A program made the position numbers and the translations under genes. The notes under the pieces are model-generated. The model did not search any database, was not told where the DNA came from, and saw nothing but the letters and a program-made list of their open reading frames with translations. From assembly GCA_964522665.1 (NCBI GenBank), contig CAZFVY010000005.1:1-64000 (forward strand): DNA of 64,000 nt, in the 5' to 3' direction. This document shows positions 1-11,848 of this stretch, piece by piece (within the stretch, counting starts at the first letter, position 1; each line of letters opens with the position of its first letter). The stretch comes from CAZFVY01 sp964522665. GTDB taxonomy: Bacteria; Verrucomicrobiota; Verrucomicrobiia; Limisphaerales; CAZFVY01.

Positions 1-2
1 AC

Positions 3-2492
<2,490 letters not shown>

Positions 2493-2527
2493 CCCGGGAA
2501 CACGACACAACCTCAGCTACCCCCGCT

Positions 2528-5500
2528 ATGATAAGCACCAAAGAAACCACGCGCGAATTGTTGGGCCTGGACAAGGTCAACCTGGTCGAATACGTCGGCA
2601 TTACGGTGGCCTCTCCGGAATCGATCCGTTCCTGGTCCAAGGGCGAAGTCAAGAACCCGGAAACGATCAATTACCGCACGTTCAAACCCGAGAAGGGCGG
2701 CCTCTTCTGCGAGCGCATTTTCGGCCCCGTCAAGGATTGGGAATGTTCTTGCGGCAAGTATAAACGCATCAAGCACCGCGGCGTGGTCTGTGACCGTTGC
2801 GGCGTCGAGGTGACGCTTTCGCGGGTCCGGCGCGAGCGCATGGGGCACATCGAGCTGGCGGTGCCCGTCTCCCACATCTGGTTCTTCAAGTGCATGCCTT
2901 CCCGCATCGGCCTGATGCTGGACATGACCGCCCGCAATCTCGAGCGCGTGATCTATTACGAGGATTACCTGGTGATCGACCCCGGCTCGACGCCGTTCAA
3001 GATCCACCAGTTGCTCAGCGAGTTGGAATATCGCGAGGCCAAGGAGACCTACGGGGCCACCGCGTTCGTCGCCAAGATGGGCGCCGAGGGCGTGCGGGCC
3101 GCGCTGGCCAACGTCGTCTTGCAGAAATCGGTCGAGCAGTTGCAGGTCGCGATGACCGAGACCAAGAGCAAGCAAATCCGCAAAAAGATCGCCAAGCGGA
3201 TCAAGCTTTTCCAGGGCTTCCTCTCGTCCAAGAGCCGGCCCGAATGGATGATTCTGACCGTGTTGCCCGTGATCCCGCCCGACCTCCGGCCGCTGGTGCC
3301 GCTCGAAGGCGGACGGTTCGCGACTTCCGATCTCAACGACCTTTACCGGCGCGTCATCAATCGTAACAACCGATTGAAGAACTTGCTGCAGCTCAAGACC
3401 CCCGAGGTCATCATCCGCAATGAAAAGCGGATGCTCCAGGAAGCCGTGGACGCCTTGTTCGACAACGGCCGCCATGGCCGCGCCGTCACCGGCGCCGGCA
3501 ACCGTCCGCTCAAATCCCTCAGCGACATGCTCAAGGGCAAGAGCGGCCGTTTCCGCCAGAATTTGCTCGGCAAACGCGTCGATTACTCCGGCCGTTCCGT
3601 CATCGTCATCGGCCCCGAATTGAAGCTGCATCAGTGCGGCTTGCCCAAGAAGATGGCGCTGGTGTTGTTCGAGCCATTCATCATCCGCCGGCTCAAGGAA
3701 CTGGGCTACGTTCACACGGTCCGTTCGGCCAAGAAGATGATCGAACGGCAGTCGCCCGAAGTGTGGGATATTCTGGACGAGGTCACGAAGGGCCATTCGG
3801 TCCTCTTGAACCGCGCCCCGACGCTCCACCGTTTGTCCATTCAGGCGTTCGAGCCGGTGTTGATTGAAGGCGAAGCGATTCGTATTCATCCGCTGGTTTG
3901 CACCGCTTACAACGCGGATTTCGACGGCGATCAAATGGCCGTGCACGTTCCGCTCTCGGTGGAAGCCCAGATGGAGGCCCGCCTCCTGATGATGGCGACC
4001 GGCAATATTTTCAGCCCGTCCAGCGGCAAGCCGATCATGACCCCGACCCAGGACATCACCCTGGGATGCTATTATCTGACCGCCAAGCCGCGCGAGATGG
4101 GCGCCCAGACGGGCCACATCAAACTGTTCGGCTCCAAAAGTGAGGTCGTGTTCGCCCTCAACGACGGCGCCGTGAAGACGCACGACAAGATTCGCCTGGC
4201 CAACCCCGACTTCGGCCGCAAGACGGTTTACGGAGACGCGGACAAGAAGGTCATCGAAACCACCGTCGGGCGCGTCATTTTCAGCGAAGTTTGGCCCACC
4301 GAATTGGGCATGCCGAACAAAGTGATCGGGAAGTCGCAGATCGGCGAGTTGATCTGGCAGTGCTATAAGAACTGCGGTCACGAGAAAACCGTCACGACGC
4401 TTGATCGGCTCAAAGAACTCGGGTTCCAAGAGGCGACCCGCGCCGGCGTTTCGATCGGCATCGACGACATGATCATCCCGCGCGAGAAAACGCAGGAAAT
4501 CGAGGCCGCGCAGAAGCAGATCGGCGAAGTCGAGAAACAATATCGCAAGGGCGTCATCACGCCGGGCGAACGCTACAACAAGGTGATCGACATCTGGACC
4601 CATTGCACGGACCAGATCGCGAACGTCATGTTGCGCACGTTGGAGCACAACCAGGGCAAGAAGGAATACAACCCGGTCTGGCTGATGGTGGACTCGGGCG
4701 CGCGCGGTAACCGCCAGCAGGTCCGCCAGTTGGCGGGCGTGCGCGGTTTGATGGCCAAGCCGTCCGGTGACATCATTGAAAAGCCGATTCTGGCCAATTT
4801 CCGTGAAGGTCTGACGGTGCTCGATTACTTCATTTCGACCCACGGCGCCCGCAAGGGTCTGGCCGACACGGCGCTTAAGACCGCCGATTCCGGTTACATG
4901 ACGCGCAAGCTGGTGGACGTGGCGCAAGACGTGATCATCCGCGAAGGCGATTGCGGCACCACCAACGGCATTTGGGTGCAGTCGATTTTCGAGGGTGAAG
5001 ACGAAGTCGTCAAACTCAGCGAGCGCATCCTCGGCCGCTACTCGTGCGATGACATTTCCGATCCCAACGATCCGAAGCACAAGCTCGTTCGGACGAATGA
5101 GGAAATCGACGAGGAGAAGTCGAAGCTCATCGAACGCTCGGGCGTCGAGCGCGTGCGCATCCGTTCGGTGCTGACGTGCGAGAGCACGCAGGGCATCTGC
5201 GTCGCCTGCTATGGCCGTAATCTGGCCACCGGCGGCCGCGTCAAACTCGGTGAAGCCGTCGGCATCATCGCCGCGCAATCAATCGGCGAGCCGGGCACGC
5301 AGTTGACAATGCGCACGTTCCACATCGGCGGCACGGCGTCGCAGGTGTTCAAGCAGCCGCAAATCAAGGCGAAATACGAGGGCGTGGTCCGCTACAACGA
5401 ACTGCGCCTGGTCGCCCTCGAGGACGGCAACAGCATCGTCCTCAACAAAAACGGCTCGCTCTCGATCCTGGCCGAGGACGGCCGGGAATTGGAGACGCAC

Positions 5501-6655
5501 AGCGTCGTCATCGGCGCGGTCATCTCCGTGGCCAACGGCGGGCGCGTGAAGAAGGGTGAGACCTTTGTGCAGTGGGATCCGTACAACGTCCCGATTCTCT
5601 CGGAGAAAGCCGGCCGCGTCCGCTTCCATGACATCATTGAAGGCGTGACGATGAAGCAGGAAGTCGATGAGACGACCGCCCAGGAGGCGATGGTCATCAT
5701 CGAGCACAAGGAGGATTTGCACCCGCAAATCATCATTTCCGATCAAAAGGGCGAGCAGGTGGCCAACTACCCGATTCCCTCGGGCGCGCACATCGTGGTC
5801 GCCGAGGGCGACACCATCGTGGCCGGCACGCTGATGGCCAAGACGCCGCGCAAGACCTCCAAGACGAAGGACATCACGGGCGGTCTGCCGCGCGTGGCCG
5901 AGTTGTTCGAGGCGCGCCGGCCGAAGGACGCGGCGGAGATCTCGAAGATCGACGGCATCGTGGACTTTGGCCAGAGCGTGCGCGGAAAACGCTGCATTTT
6001 GATCAAGGACCCGCAGACCAGCTCGCAGGAGGAGCACCTGATCCCGATCGGCAAGCACGTCATCGTGTTCAAGGGCGACTTTGTGAAGAAAGGTCAACAG
6101 TTGACCGAGGGGCCGGTCGTGCCGCACGAGATCCTGGACGTCTGCGGGCCGCAGGAACTGCAGGAACATCTGGTCAATGAAGTGCAGGAGGTTTATCGCC
6201 TCCAGGGCGTGACGATCAACGACAAGCACATCGAGATCATTGTGCGGCAAATGCTGCGCAAAGTGCGCATCACCGAGCCGGGCGACACGTCGTTCCTCTG
6301 GGGCGAACAGATTGACAAGATCGCGTTCGAGGCCGAGAACCAGCGCGTGGACAAAATGGGCGGCAAGCCCGCCGAGGCGCAGCCGGTGCTGCTGGGCATC
6401 ACCAAGGCGTCGCTGGAGACCGAGAGCTTCCTGAGCGCCGCGTCGTTCCAGGACACGACCCGCGTGCTGACCGAGGCCGCCACGATGGGCAAGGTGGACA
6501 GCCTGCGCGGCTTCAAGGAAAACGTCATCATGGGCCACATCATTCCGGCCGGCACGGGCTACGAGCATCATCGCAAGGTGCAATTGCAGCCGCTGGTCGA
6601 AGAACTGCCCGTGGAAGAGCCGAATCCGCTCATCGATGAGCCGCTGGCGGGCTAG
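2528..6655 (+). CDS. rpoC: RNA polymerase beta' subunit
   Basis: This is the 1375-residue catalytic subunit of RNA polymerase. The N-terminal zinc site uses C73, C75, C88 and C91. The Mg-binding motif NADFDGDQ lies at about residues 462-469 with the three catalytic aspartates intact. The second zinc site uses C809, C884, C891 and C894. Length is close to that of the E. coli protein, and no lineage-specific split is present. The ATG at 2528 is 35 bp after rpoB, consistent with an rpoBC operon. Very long open frames on the opposite strand are GC-driven shadows. Confidence 0.99.
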   Translation: MISTKETTRELLGLDKVNLVEYVGITVASPESIRSWSKGEVKNPETINYRTFKPEKGGLFCERIFGPVKDWECSCGKYKRIKHRGVVCDRCGVEVTLSRVRRERMGHIELAVPVSHIWFFKCMPSRIGLMLDMTARNLERVIYYEDYLVIDPGSTPFKIHQLLSELEYREAKETYGATAFVAKMGAEGVRAALANVVLQKSVEQLQVAMTETKSKQIRKKIAKRIKLFQGFLSSKSRPEWMILTVLPVIPPDLRPLVPLEGGRFATSDLNDLYRRVINRNNRLKNLLQLKTPEVIIRNEKRMLQEAVDALFDNGRHGRAVTGAGNRPLKSLSDMLKGKSGRFRQNLLGKRVDYSGRSVIVIGPELKLHQCGLPKKMALVLFEPFIIRRLKELGYVHTVRSAKKMIERQSPEVWDILDEVTKGHSVLLNRAPTLHRLSIQAFEPVLIEGEAIRIHPLVCTAYNADFDGDQMAVHVPLSVEAQMEARLLMMATGNIFSPSSGKPIMTPTQDITLGCYYLTAKPREMGAQTGHIKLFGSKSEVVFALNDGAVKTHDKIRLANPDFGRKTVYGDADKKVIETTVGRVIFSEVWPTELGMPNKVIGKSQIGELIWQCYKNCGHEKTVTTLDRLKELGFQEATRAGVSIGIDDMIIPREKTQEIEAAQKQIGEVEKQYRKGVITPGERYNKVIDIWTHCTDQIANVMLRTLEHNQGKKEYNPVWLMVDSGARGNRQQVRQLAGVRGLMAKPSGDIIEKPILANFREGLTVLDYFISTHGARKGLADTALKTADSGYMTRKLVDVAQDVIIREGDCGTTNGIWVQSIFEGEDEVVKLSERILGRYSCDDISDPNDPKHKLVRTNEEIDEEKSKLIERSGVERVRIRSVLTCESTQGICVACYGRNLATGGRVKLGEAVGIIAAQSIGEPGTQLTMRTFHIGGTASQVFKQPQIKAKYEGVVRYNELRLVALEDGNSIVLNKNGSLSILAEDGRELETHSVVIGAVISVANGGRVKKGETFVQWDPYNVPILSEKAGRVRFHDIIEGVTMKQEVDETTAQEAMVIIEHKEDLHPQIIISDQKGEQVANYPIPSGAHIVVAEGDTIVAGTLMAKTPRKTSKTKDITGGLPRVAELFEARRPKDAAEISKIDGIVDFGQSVRGKRCILIKDPQTSSQEEHLIPIGKHVIVFKGDFVKKGQQLTEGPVVPHEILDVCGPQELQEHLVNEVQEVYRLQGVTINDKHIEIIVRQMLRKVRITEPGDTSFLWGEQIDKIAFEAENQRVDKMGGKPAEAQPVLLGITKASLETESFLSAASFQDTTRVLTEAATMGKVDSLRGFKENVIMGHIIPAGTGYEHHRKVQLQPLVEELPVEEPNPLIDEPLAG

Positions 6656-6699
6656 GCGCCGCCGGAGAAAACACAAGACAACAAATTTTTTTGAAATAC

Positions 6700-6728
6700 T
6701 TGTTGCAACCAAGAATCAGTTTGCTAAT
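6700..6728 (+). promoter_or_regulatory. Candidate sigma70-type promoter for rpsL-rpsG
   Basis: The rpoC-rpsL gap of 145 bp contains TTGTTG (6700-6705), a 17-bp spacer and GCTAAT (6723-6728). An A/T-rich stretch (about 6683-6698) lies directly upstream and resembles an UP element. The 5' leader that would follow carries complementary CCGTTTT (6738-6744) and AAAACGG (6776-6782), a possible long-range hairpin before the rpsL start. This is sequence resemblance only. Confidence 0.45.
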
Positions 6729-6800
6729 CTCCGCACTCCGTTTTGCCGAAAAATGGGCGTGGAAATTACGCAGCGAAAACGGTTAGAACTGGATTGCTGA

Positions 6801-7205
6801 ATGCCGACAATTAATCAACTCGTCCGAAAAGGACGAAACAAGTTAAAGTACAAGTCCAAGTCTCCGGCCTTGGAGCGCGCGCCGTTCCGGCGGGGCGTCT
6901 GCATCCAGGTGATGACGCGCACGCCTAAGAAGCCCAACTCCGCGATGCGCAAAGTCGCGAAGGTACGCCTGACGAATGGGTTTGAGGTCATCGCGTACAT
7001 CCCGGACGAAGGGCACAATTTGCAGGAACATTCGATCGTCCTGGTTCGGGGCGGCCGCGTGAAGGACTTGCCAGGCGTCCGGTATCATATCGTCCGCGGC
7101 ACGCTCGACGCCGCCGGGGTCGAGAAACGCCGGGTCAGCCGGTCCAAATACGGCGTCAAACGCCCGAAAGCGGCCAAGACGGCCGCCGCAGCCCCAGCCA
7201 AGTAA
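6801..7205 (+). CDS. rpsL: 30S ribosomal protein S12
   Basis: This decoding-centre protein of the small subunit has 134 residues against about 124 in E. coli. The difference is an Ala/Lys-rich C-terminal tail. The loop TPKKPNSA places lysines at 43 and 44, the wild-type, streptomycin-sensitive configuration. The loop GGRVKDLPG contains D89, the aspartate that is methylthiolated in many bacteria. It is followed 4 bp later by rpsG. Confidence 0.98.
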   Translation: MPTINQLVRKGRNKLKYKSKSPALERAPFRRGVCIQVMTRTPKKPNSAMRKVAKVRLTNGFEVIAYIPDEGHNLQEHSIVLVRGGRVKDLPGVRYHIVRGTLDAAGVEKRRVSRSKYGVKRPKAAKTAAAAPAK

Positions 7206-7209
7206 TTTT

Positions 7210-7683
7210 ATGTCCCGACGACGTCAAGCAAGCAAGCGTCCGCTTCAGGTGGACCCGAAATTCAGCAGCACGCTGGTTTCGCGGTTGGTCAACGTGGTGA
7301 TGGAATCCGGCAAGAAGAGCACGGCGCAGCGGATCGTCTATGGCGCGTTCGATCAGATCGCGTCCAAGAACCCGGCGGGGAACCCGCTCGAGATTCTGCA
7401 ACGCGCGGTGGACAACGCCAAGCCGAGGCTGGAAGTCAAGGCGCGCCGGGTGGGCGGAGCCACCTACCAGGTTCCGATGGAAGTCACCTCGGACCGTCAA
7501 TTTTCGCTGGCGTTGCGCTGGCTGGTCGATTTTGCGGACGCGCGCAAAGGGATTAATATGAAGGACGCCTTGGCGGCGGAAATCCTGGAAGCCTACCAGG
7601 GCCAAGGCAACGCGATTCGCAAGCGAGACGAAGTGCATAAGATGGCCCAGGCCAATAAAGCATTCGCGCATTTTCGCTGGTAG
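7210..7683 (+). CDS. rpsG: 30S ribosomal protein S7
   Basis: This primary 16S rRNA-binding protein nucleates assembly of the 30S head. It has 157 residues, the usual length, and begins MSRRRQA. It ends with the conserved KMAQANKAFAHFRW block. It lies 4 bp after rpsL and directly before a Rho-independent terminator, so rpsL-rpsG may form a two-gene transcript. Confidence 0.98.
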   Translation: MSRRRQASKRPLQVDPKFSSTLVSRLVNVVMESGKKSTAQRIVYGAFDQIASKNPAGNPLEILQRAVDNAKPRLEVKARRVGGATYQVPMEVTSDRQFSLALRWLVDFADARKGINMKDALAAEILEAYQGQGNAIRKRDEVHKMAQANKAFAHFRW

Positions 7684-7703
7684 ATTTAGCAGCCCGTTTG
7701 AGG

Positions 7704-7743
7704 CGCCCCGATCGCAGTTGTAACCGGGGCGTTTTTATTATTT
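7704..7743 (+). terminator. Rho-independent terminator between rpsG and fusA
   Basis: A perfect 7-bp GC stem, CGCCCCG (7704-7710) with CGGGGCG (7725-7731), closes a 14-nt loop. The tract TTTTTATTATTT follows immediately. It ends about 10 nt before the fusA start, so fusA must depend on read-through (attenuation) or on a promoter inside rpsG. Confidence 0.75.
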
Positions 7744-7752
7744 GAAATTCAG

Positions 7753-9933
7753 ATGCAAGCCGTAATCGACAAACCGAAATCAGTGGACTCGCCGAGCCGG
7801 TCCTACACGATGGCGCGCACGCGCAACATCGGCATCGCCGCGCATATTGACGCCGGCAAGACGACCACGACCGAGCGGATCCTTTTCTACACCGGCCTCA
7901 TCCATAAGATGGGCGACGTCGATGACGGCAATACGGTGACCGATTGGATGGAGCAGGAGCGCGAGCGTGGCATCACGATCACCTCGGCGGCGACGACCTG
8001 CTATTGGACCCAGAAGGAAGACGGCACCTACAAGGCGTTCGTCGGGATTCCGCATCGGATCAACATTATTGACACGCCCGGTCACGTCGATTTCACCGCG
8101 GAAGTGGAACGCTCCATGCGCGTGCTGGATGGCGCGGTCGCGGTATTTTGCGGCGTCGCCGGCGTGCAGCCCCAGTCGGAGACCGTTTGGCGCCAGGCGA
8201 CCAAGTACAAGGTCCCCCGCATCGCGTTCGTCAACAAGATGGACCGCATCGGCGCGAATTTCGACAACGCCGTCAGCGAAATGCGCAAGAAGCTGGGCGC
8301 TTACGCGTATCCCATTTTTCTACCCATCGGCAAGGAAGACTATTTCACCGGCGTCATTGATCTGGTGAATCAGAAGGCCATTATTTATGACGCGACCGAC
8401 GAGGTTGGTCTCAAATACACGGTCACCGAAATTCCGGACGAGCACAAAGAGCGGGCAAAGCAAGGCCTGGAAGAATTGATCGACGCGGTGTCGAACAAGG
8501 ATGATTTGATCGCTGAATTGGTGATCAATAACACGCCGGTTGAGATTCCCGTGCTGAAGGCGGCGATTCGTCGCTTGACCTGCAAGATCGAGTTGGTGCC
8601 GGTGTTGTGCGGTTCCGCCTTCAAAAAGCGCGGCGTGCAGCCGTTGGTTGACGCCGTGGTGGATTATCTGCCGTCGCCTCTCGACGTGCCGCCGGCGGTC
8701 GGTCACGAACCGGGCAACCTGGAGCAGGAAGTCGAAGTTCCCTCCGACGACAACGCGAAATTCTGCTCGCTGGCGTTCAAGCTTTGGACTGATCCGTTTG
8801 TCGGCAAGCTGATTTTCTTCCGCGTCTATAGCGGGCAGCTCAAGAAGGGCGACATCATTTACAATCCGCGCACTCGCAAACGCGACCGCGTTAGCCGGGT
8901 GTTGATGATTCAGGCGGACAAGCGTATCGACGTGGACACCACGTTCGCGGGCGACATCGCCGCGCTGGTGGGACTCAAGAACATCACGACGGGCGATACG
9001 CTTTGCAACGAAGAATTTGACGTGATGCTCGAACCGCCGACGTTTCCGGACCCCGTCATTTCGATGGCGGTCGAACCGAAGACGCGGGCGGATCGCGAAA
9101 AGATGGGCGAAGGTTTGCAACGCCTGGCGGAAGAAGATCCGACGTTCCGTTGCTTCAACAACGAAGAGACGGGTCAGTTGATTATCGCCGGCATGGGCGA
9201 GTTGCACCTGGAAATCATCCGCGACCGGTTGTTCCGAGAATTCAAAGTCGAAGCCAACGCGGGCGCGCCGCAGATCGCTTATCGCGAGACGGTTACCCGC
9301 TCGTCGGAAGGCGAAGGCAAGTTTATCCGTCAATCGGGCGGCCGTGGTCAATACGGGCACGCTTGCGTCACACTCGAACCGAATGAGCGGGGCAAGGGCG
9401 TGGAGATCGAGAACAAGATCGTCGGTGGGACCATTCCGAAGGAATATATCCCGGCGGTTATTGACGGCATCGAAGAAGCCGTCGCGGGCGGCGTGCTGGC
9501 GGGTTACCCGATGGTGGACCTAAAGGTCGCGGTCACGGATGGTTCGTTCCACGAAGTCGATTCGAGTGAATTGGCGTTCAAGATGGCCGGTATTTTCGCG
9601 TTGAAGGACGCGGTCAAGAAGGCGAATCCAATTTTGCTCGAGCCGATTATGAAGGTCGAGTGCACGACGCCGGATGAATACCAGGGCGATTTGCTGGGTG
9701 ACTTGAACCGCCGCCGCGGCAAGATTCAAAGCATCGAAGCCAAGACGAATCTGACGAGCCTTTACGCGGAAGTGCCGCTGGCCGAAATGTTCGGCTACTC
9801 GACGGCGATCCGTTCGCTGTCGAAAGGACGCGCCTCTTATTCGATGGAACCCTTGCGGTTCGATCCGGTGCCGTCGAGTATTTTGGCGACCATCATGGAC
9901 ACCGTGAAGGACAAGCCGGCTCCGCGCACGTAA
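7753..9933 (+). CDS. fusA: Translation elongation factor G
   Basis: This is the ribosomal translocase GTPase. The frame from 7753 gives 726 residues. The G-domain motifs are AHIDAGKT (residues 30-37), DTPGHVDF (from 107) and NKMD (from 161). All later EF-G domains are present. The family usually begins close to ARTRNIGI, so the ATG at 7810 (707 residues) is an equally possible start. Neither start has a clear Shine-Dalgarno. No tuf gene follows, and rpsJ starts 24 bp later. Confidence 0.97.
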   Translation: MQAVIDKPKSVDSPSRSYTMARTRNIGIAAHIDAGKTTTTERILFYTGLIHKMGDVDDGNTVTDWMEQERERGITITSAATTCYWTQKEDGTYKAFVGIPHRINIIDTPGHVDFTAEVERSMRVLDGAVAVFCGVAGVQPQSETVWRQATKYKVPRIAFVNKMDRIGANFDNAVSEMRKKLGAYAYPIFLPIGKEDYFTGVIDLVNQKAIIYDATDEVGLKYTVTEIPDEHKERAKQGLEELIDAVSNKDDLIAELVINNTPVEIPVLKAAIRRLTCKIELVPVLCGSAFKKRGVQPLVDAVVDYLPSPLDVPPAVGHEPGNLEQEVEVPSDDNAKFCSLAFKLWTDPFVGKLIFFRVYSGQLKKGDIIYNPRTRKRDRVSRVLMIQADKRIDVDTTFAGDIAALVGLKNITTGDTLCNEEFDVMLEPPTFPDPVISMAVEPKTRADREKMGEGLQRLAEEDPTFRCFNNEETGQLIIAGMGELHLEIIRDRLFREFKVEANAGAPQIAYRETVTRSSEGEGKFIRQSGGRGQYGHACVTLEPNERGKGVEIENKIVGGTIPKEYIPAVIDGIEEAVAGGVLAGYPMVDLKVAVTDGSFHEVDSSELAFKMAGIFALKDAVKKANPILLEPIMKVECTTPDEYQGDLLGDLNRRRGKIQSIEAKTNLTSLYAEVPLAEMFGYSTAIRSLSKGRASYSMEPLRFDPVPSSILATIMDTVKDKPAPRT

Positions 9934-9957
9934 GCAAACCCATTTACCGCTCATCCT

Positions 9958-10266
9958 ATGGCTGGACAACGCATTCGAATTCGACTCAAGTCGTATGACC
10001 ACCGGGTCATCGATCAATCGGCCCACGACATCGTGGAGACCGTTAAACGCACGGGCGCCCGCGTGGCGGGGCCGATCCCACTGCCAACCCGCATTGAGCG
10101 GTTTACGGTTTTGCGCTCGCCGCATTCCGACAAGAAATCGCACGAGACTTTTGAGCAGCGCACTCATAAGCGTCTGCTGGACATCATTGATCCGACGGCC
10201 AAAACGGTTGACGAACTGAAGAAGTTGAACCTGCCGGCGGGAGTGGACATCACCATTAAGATTTAA
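9958..10266 (+). CDS. rpsJ: 30S ribosomal protein S10
   Basis: This 102-residue head protein of the 30S subunit is also the NusE antitermination factor. Typical segments include RIRLKSYDHRVIDQS at the N-terminus and the VLRSPHSDKKS loop that contacts 16S rRNA. It is the first gene of the classical S10 cluster and follows fusA here rather than tuf. rplC follows after 4 bp. Confidence 0.98.
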   Translation: MAGQRIRIRLKSYDHRVIDQSAHDIVETVKRTGARVAGPIPLPTRIERFTVLRSPHSDKKSHETFEQRTHKRLLDIIDPTAKTVDELKKLNLPAGVDITIKI

Positions 10267-10270
10267 GTTT

Positions 10271-10924
10271 ATGCTCGGCTTGCTAGGTAAAAAAATCGGA
10301 GAGACCCGCGTTTACGACGCGCAGGGGAATGCTGTCCACGTCACCGTGGTCCTGGCCGGCCCGAATCGCGTGATCCAATGCAAAACGGTGGAGACGGACG
10401 GCTACAAAGCGGTTCAGCTGGGGTTTCTGGATCAAAAGGAACAACGGCTCTCCAAGGCGTTGAACGGTCACTTGAAGAAATTCAAGACCTCGGCGGTCAA
10501 GCGGATTCGTGAGTTTCGCGATTTCCCGCTGGCGGTCAAGCCGGGTGATTCCGTGGGCGTGGACGTTTTCGAAGTCGGGGACATGGTCGATGCGATTGGC
10601 GTCACCAAGGGTCGCGGGTTCGAGGGCGTGGTCAAACGGCACGGTTTCCGGGGCGGTGATATGACGCACGGCGCCAAAGGCTGGCATCGTCGTTCCGGCG
10701 CCATCGGCCAGCGCTTGTTTCCCGGCACGGTCATGCGCGGTCACCGGATGCCCGGTCACATGGGCCAAGTCCAGCGGACGGTTCAGAATTTGAAGGTCAT
10801 TCAGGTACGCCAGGCGGAAAACATCCTGTTGATTCAGGGCGGATTACCCGGCGCGGAAGGTGACTACGTGGTGATTCGCGAGTCGAAGAAATATCCCAAG
10901 AAGCCCGCCGAAGCCAAGAAGTAA
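10271..10924 (+). CDS. rplC: 50S ribosomal protein L3
   Basis: This early-assembly 23S rRNA-binding protein has 217 residues. The GLLGKKIGETRVYD start, the central GGDMTHGAKGWHRRSG loop reaching towards the peptidyl transferase centre, and MPGHMG are all present. The glutamine in GAIGQRLFPG is the region methylated by PrmB in some bacteria. It has a Lys-rich C-terminus. Confidence 0.98.
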   Translation: MLGLLGKKIGETRVYDAQGNAVHVTVVLAGPNRVIQCKTVETDGYKAVQLGFLDQKEQRLSKALNGHLKKFKTSAVKRIREFRDFPLAVKPGDSVGVDVFEVGDMVDAIGVTKGRGFEGVVKRHGFRGGDMTHGAKGWHRRSGAIGQRLFPGTVMRGHRMPGHMGQVQRTVQNLKVIQVRQAENILLIQGGLPGAEGDYVVIRESKKYPKKPAEAKK

Positions 10925-10929
10925 CCGAC

Positions 10930-11550
10930 ATGAAGCTCACTGTTAAAGATACCCAGGGAAAATCCCTGAACGAACTTGAGGTCAAGTTCTCGCTGATCGA
11001 GGACGGCCGGGGCACGCAGGCGGTGCATGACGTGATCGTGGCGTACAACGCCAATCAGCGTAGCGGAACCGCCTGCACAAAAACCGCGGGCGACGTGAAC
11101 GGCACCAACCGCAAGCCGTGGCGCCAAAAAGGTACTGGCCGCGCTCGCGCCGGCTCGTTCGCTTCCCCGCTCTGGCGTGGTGGTGGCGTCGTGTTCGGCC
11201 CGAAACCGCGTGATTTCGGCCGCCAAATTCCCCAAGCCACCCGGGCGCTTGCCTTTCGCAAGGCGTTGAGCGAGCGGATGAAGGCCGGTGACGTGATCGT
11301 CGTGGACGATTTGAAGCTCGGTTCGGCCAAGACGAAGGAAATCAAGCAAGTGCTGGCCGCGCTGCAACTGGACGGAACGACGCTGTTGGTGGTTCCTGGA
11401 GTGGATAAGAACCTCGGCCTTGCCACCCGCAATCTGGCTAAAACCGAAGTGACGACCGGAACAGAATTGAACACCTATCAGGTGCTCCGTTTCGACAAGC
11501 TGGTCTTCACCCGCGGCGGTCTGGAACAAGTGGAACAACGATTGGCCTGA
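10930..11550 (+). CDS. rplD: 50S ribosomal protein L4
   Basis: This 206-residue protein lines the peptide exit tunnel. The tunnel loop is recognisable as RKPWRQKGTGRARAGSF, followed by WRGGGVVFGPKPR. In E. coli L4 autoregulates the S10 operon; nothing in this sequence shows whether that holds here. It starts 5 bp after rplC. Confidence 0.98.
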   Translation: MKLTVKDTQGKSLNELEVKFSLIEDGRGTQAVHDVIVAYNANQRSGTACTKTAGDVNGTNRKPWRQKGTGRARAGSFASPLWRGGGVVFGPKPRDFGRQIPQATRALAFRKALSERMKAGDVIVVDDLKLGSAKTKEIKQVLAALQLDGTTLLVVPGVDKNLGLATRNLAKTEVTTGTELNTYQVLRFDKLVFTRGGLEQVEQRLA

Positions 11551-11555
11551 TTGAC

Positions 11556-11837
11556 ATGAATTCTTTCGAGATCATCAAGACCGTGCGCGTGACCGAAAAG
11601 GGCACCACGCAGGCGGACAAATTTAATAAGTACACCGTCGTGGCTGACCGCCGGGCCAACAAGATCCAAATCCGCCAGGCGGTGCAGGAACTTTTCAAGG
11701 TTAAGGTGCTGGCGGTGAATACCTTGAACGTGCGAGGCAAATTCCGTCGCCAACGGACCGCGCAGGCCGGCCAGGCGCCTGATTGGAAGAAGGCCATCGT
11801 GACGCTCAAGAAGGGCGACAAAATAGTGCTCACCTAA
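11556..11837 (+). CDS. rplW: 50S ribosomal protein L23
   Basis: This 93-residue protein sits at the tunnel exit, where trigger factor and SRP dock. The conserved core VTEKGTTQADKFNKYTV and the RGKFRRQ loop are present. It starts 5 bp after rplD, and rplB follows after 11 bp. Confidence 0.97.
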   Translation: MNSFEIIKTVRVTEKGTTQADKFNKYTVVADRRANKIQIRQAVQELFKVKVLAVNTLNVRGKFRRQRTAQAGQAPDWKKAIVTLKKGDKIVLT

Positions 11838-11848
11838 GCTACGGATTT

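Noticed and set aside
2513..6712. Very long open frames on the minus strand (921 and 477 codons) opposite rpoC
   Set aside because: They are antisense to a fully conserved gene and have low-complexity, Arg/Asp/Leu/His-rich translations caused by GC-rich codon bias. No known domain is visible.
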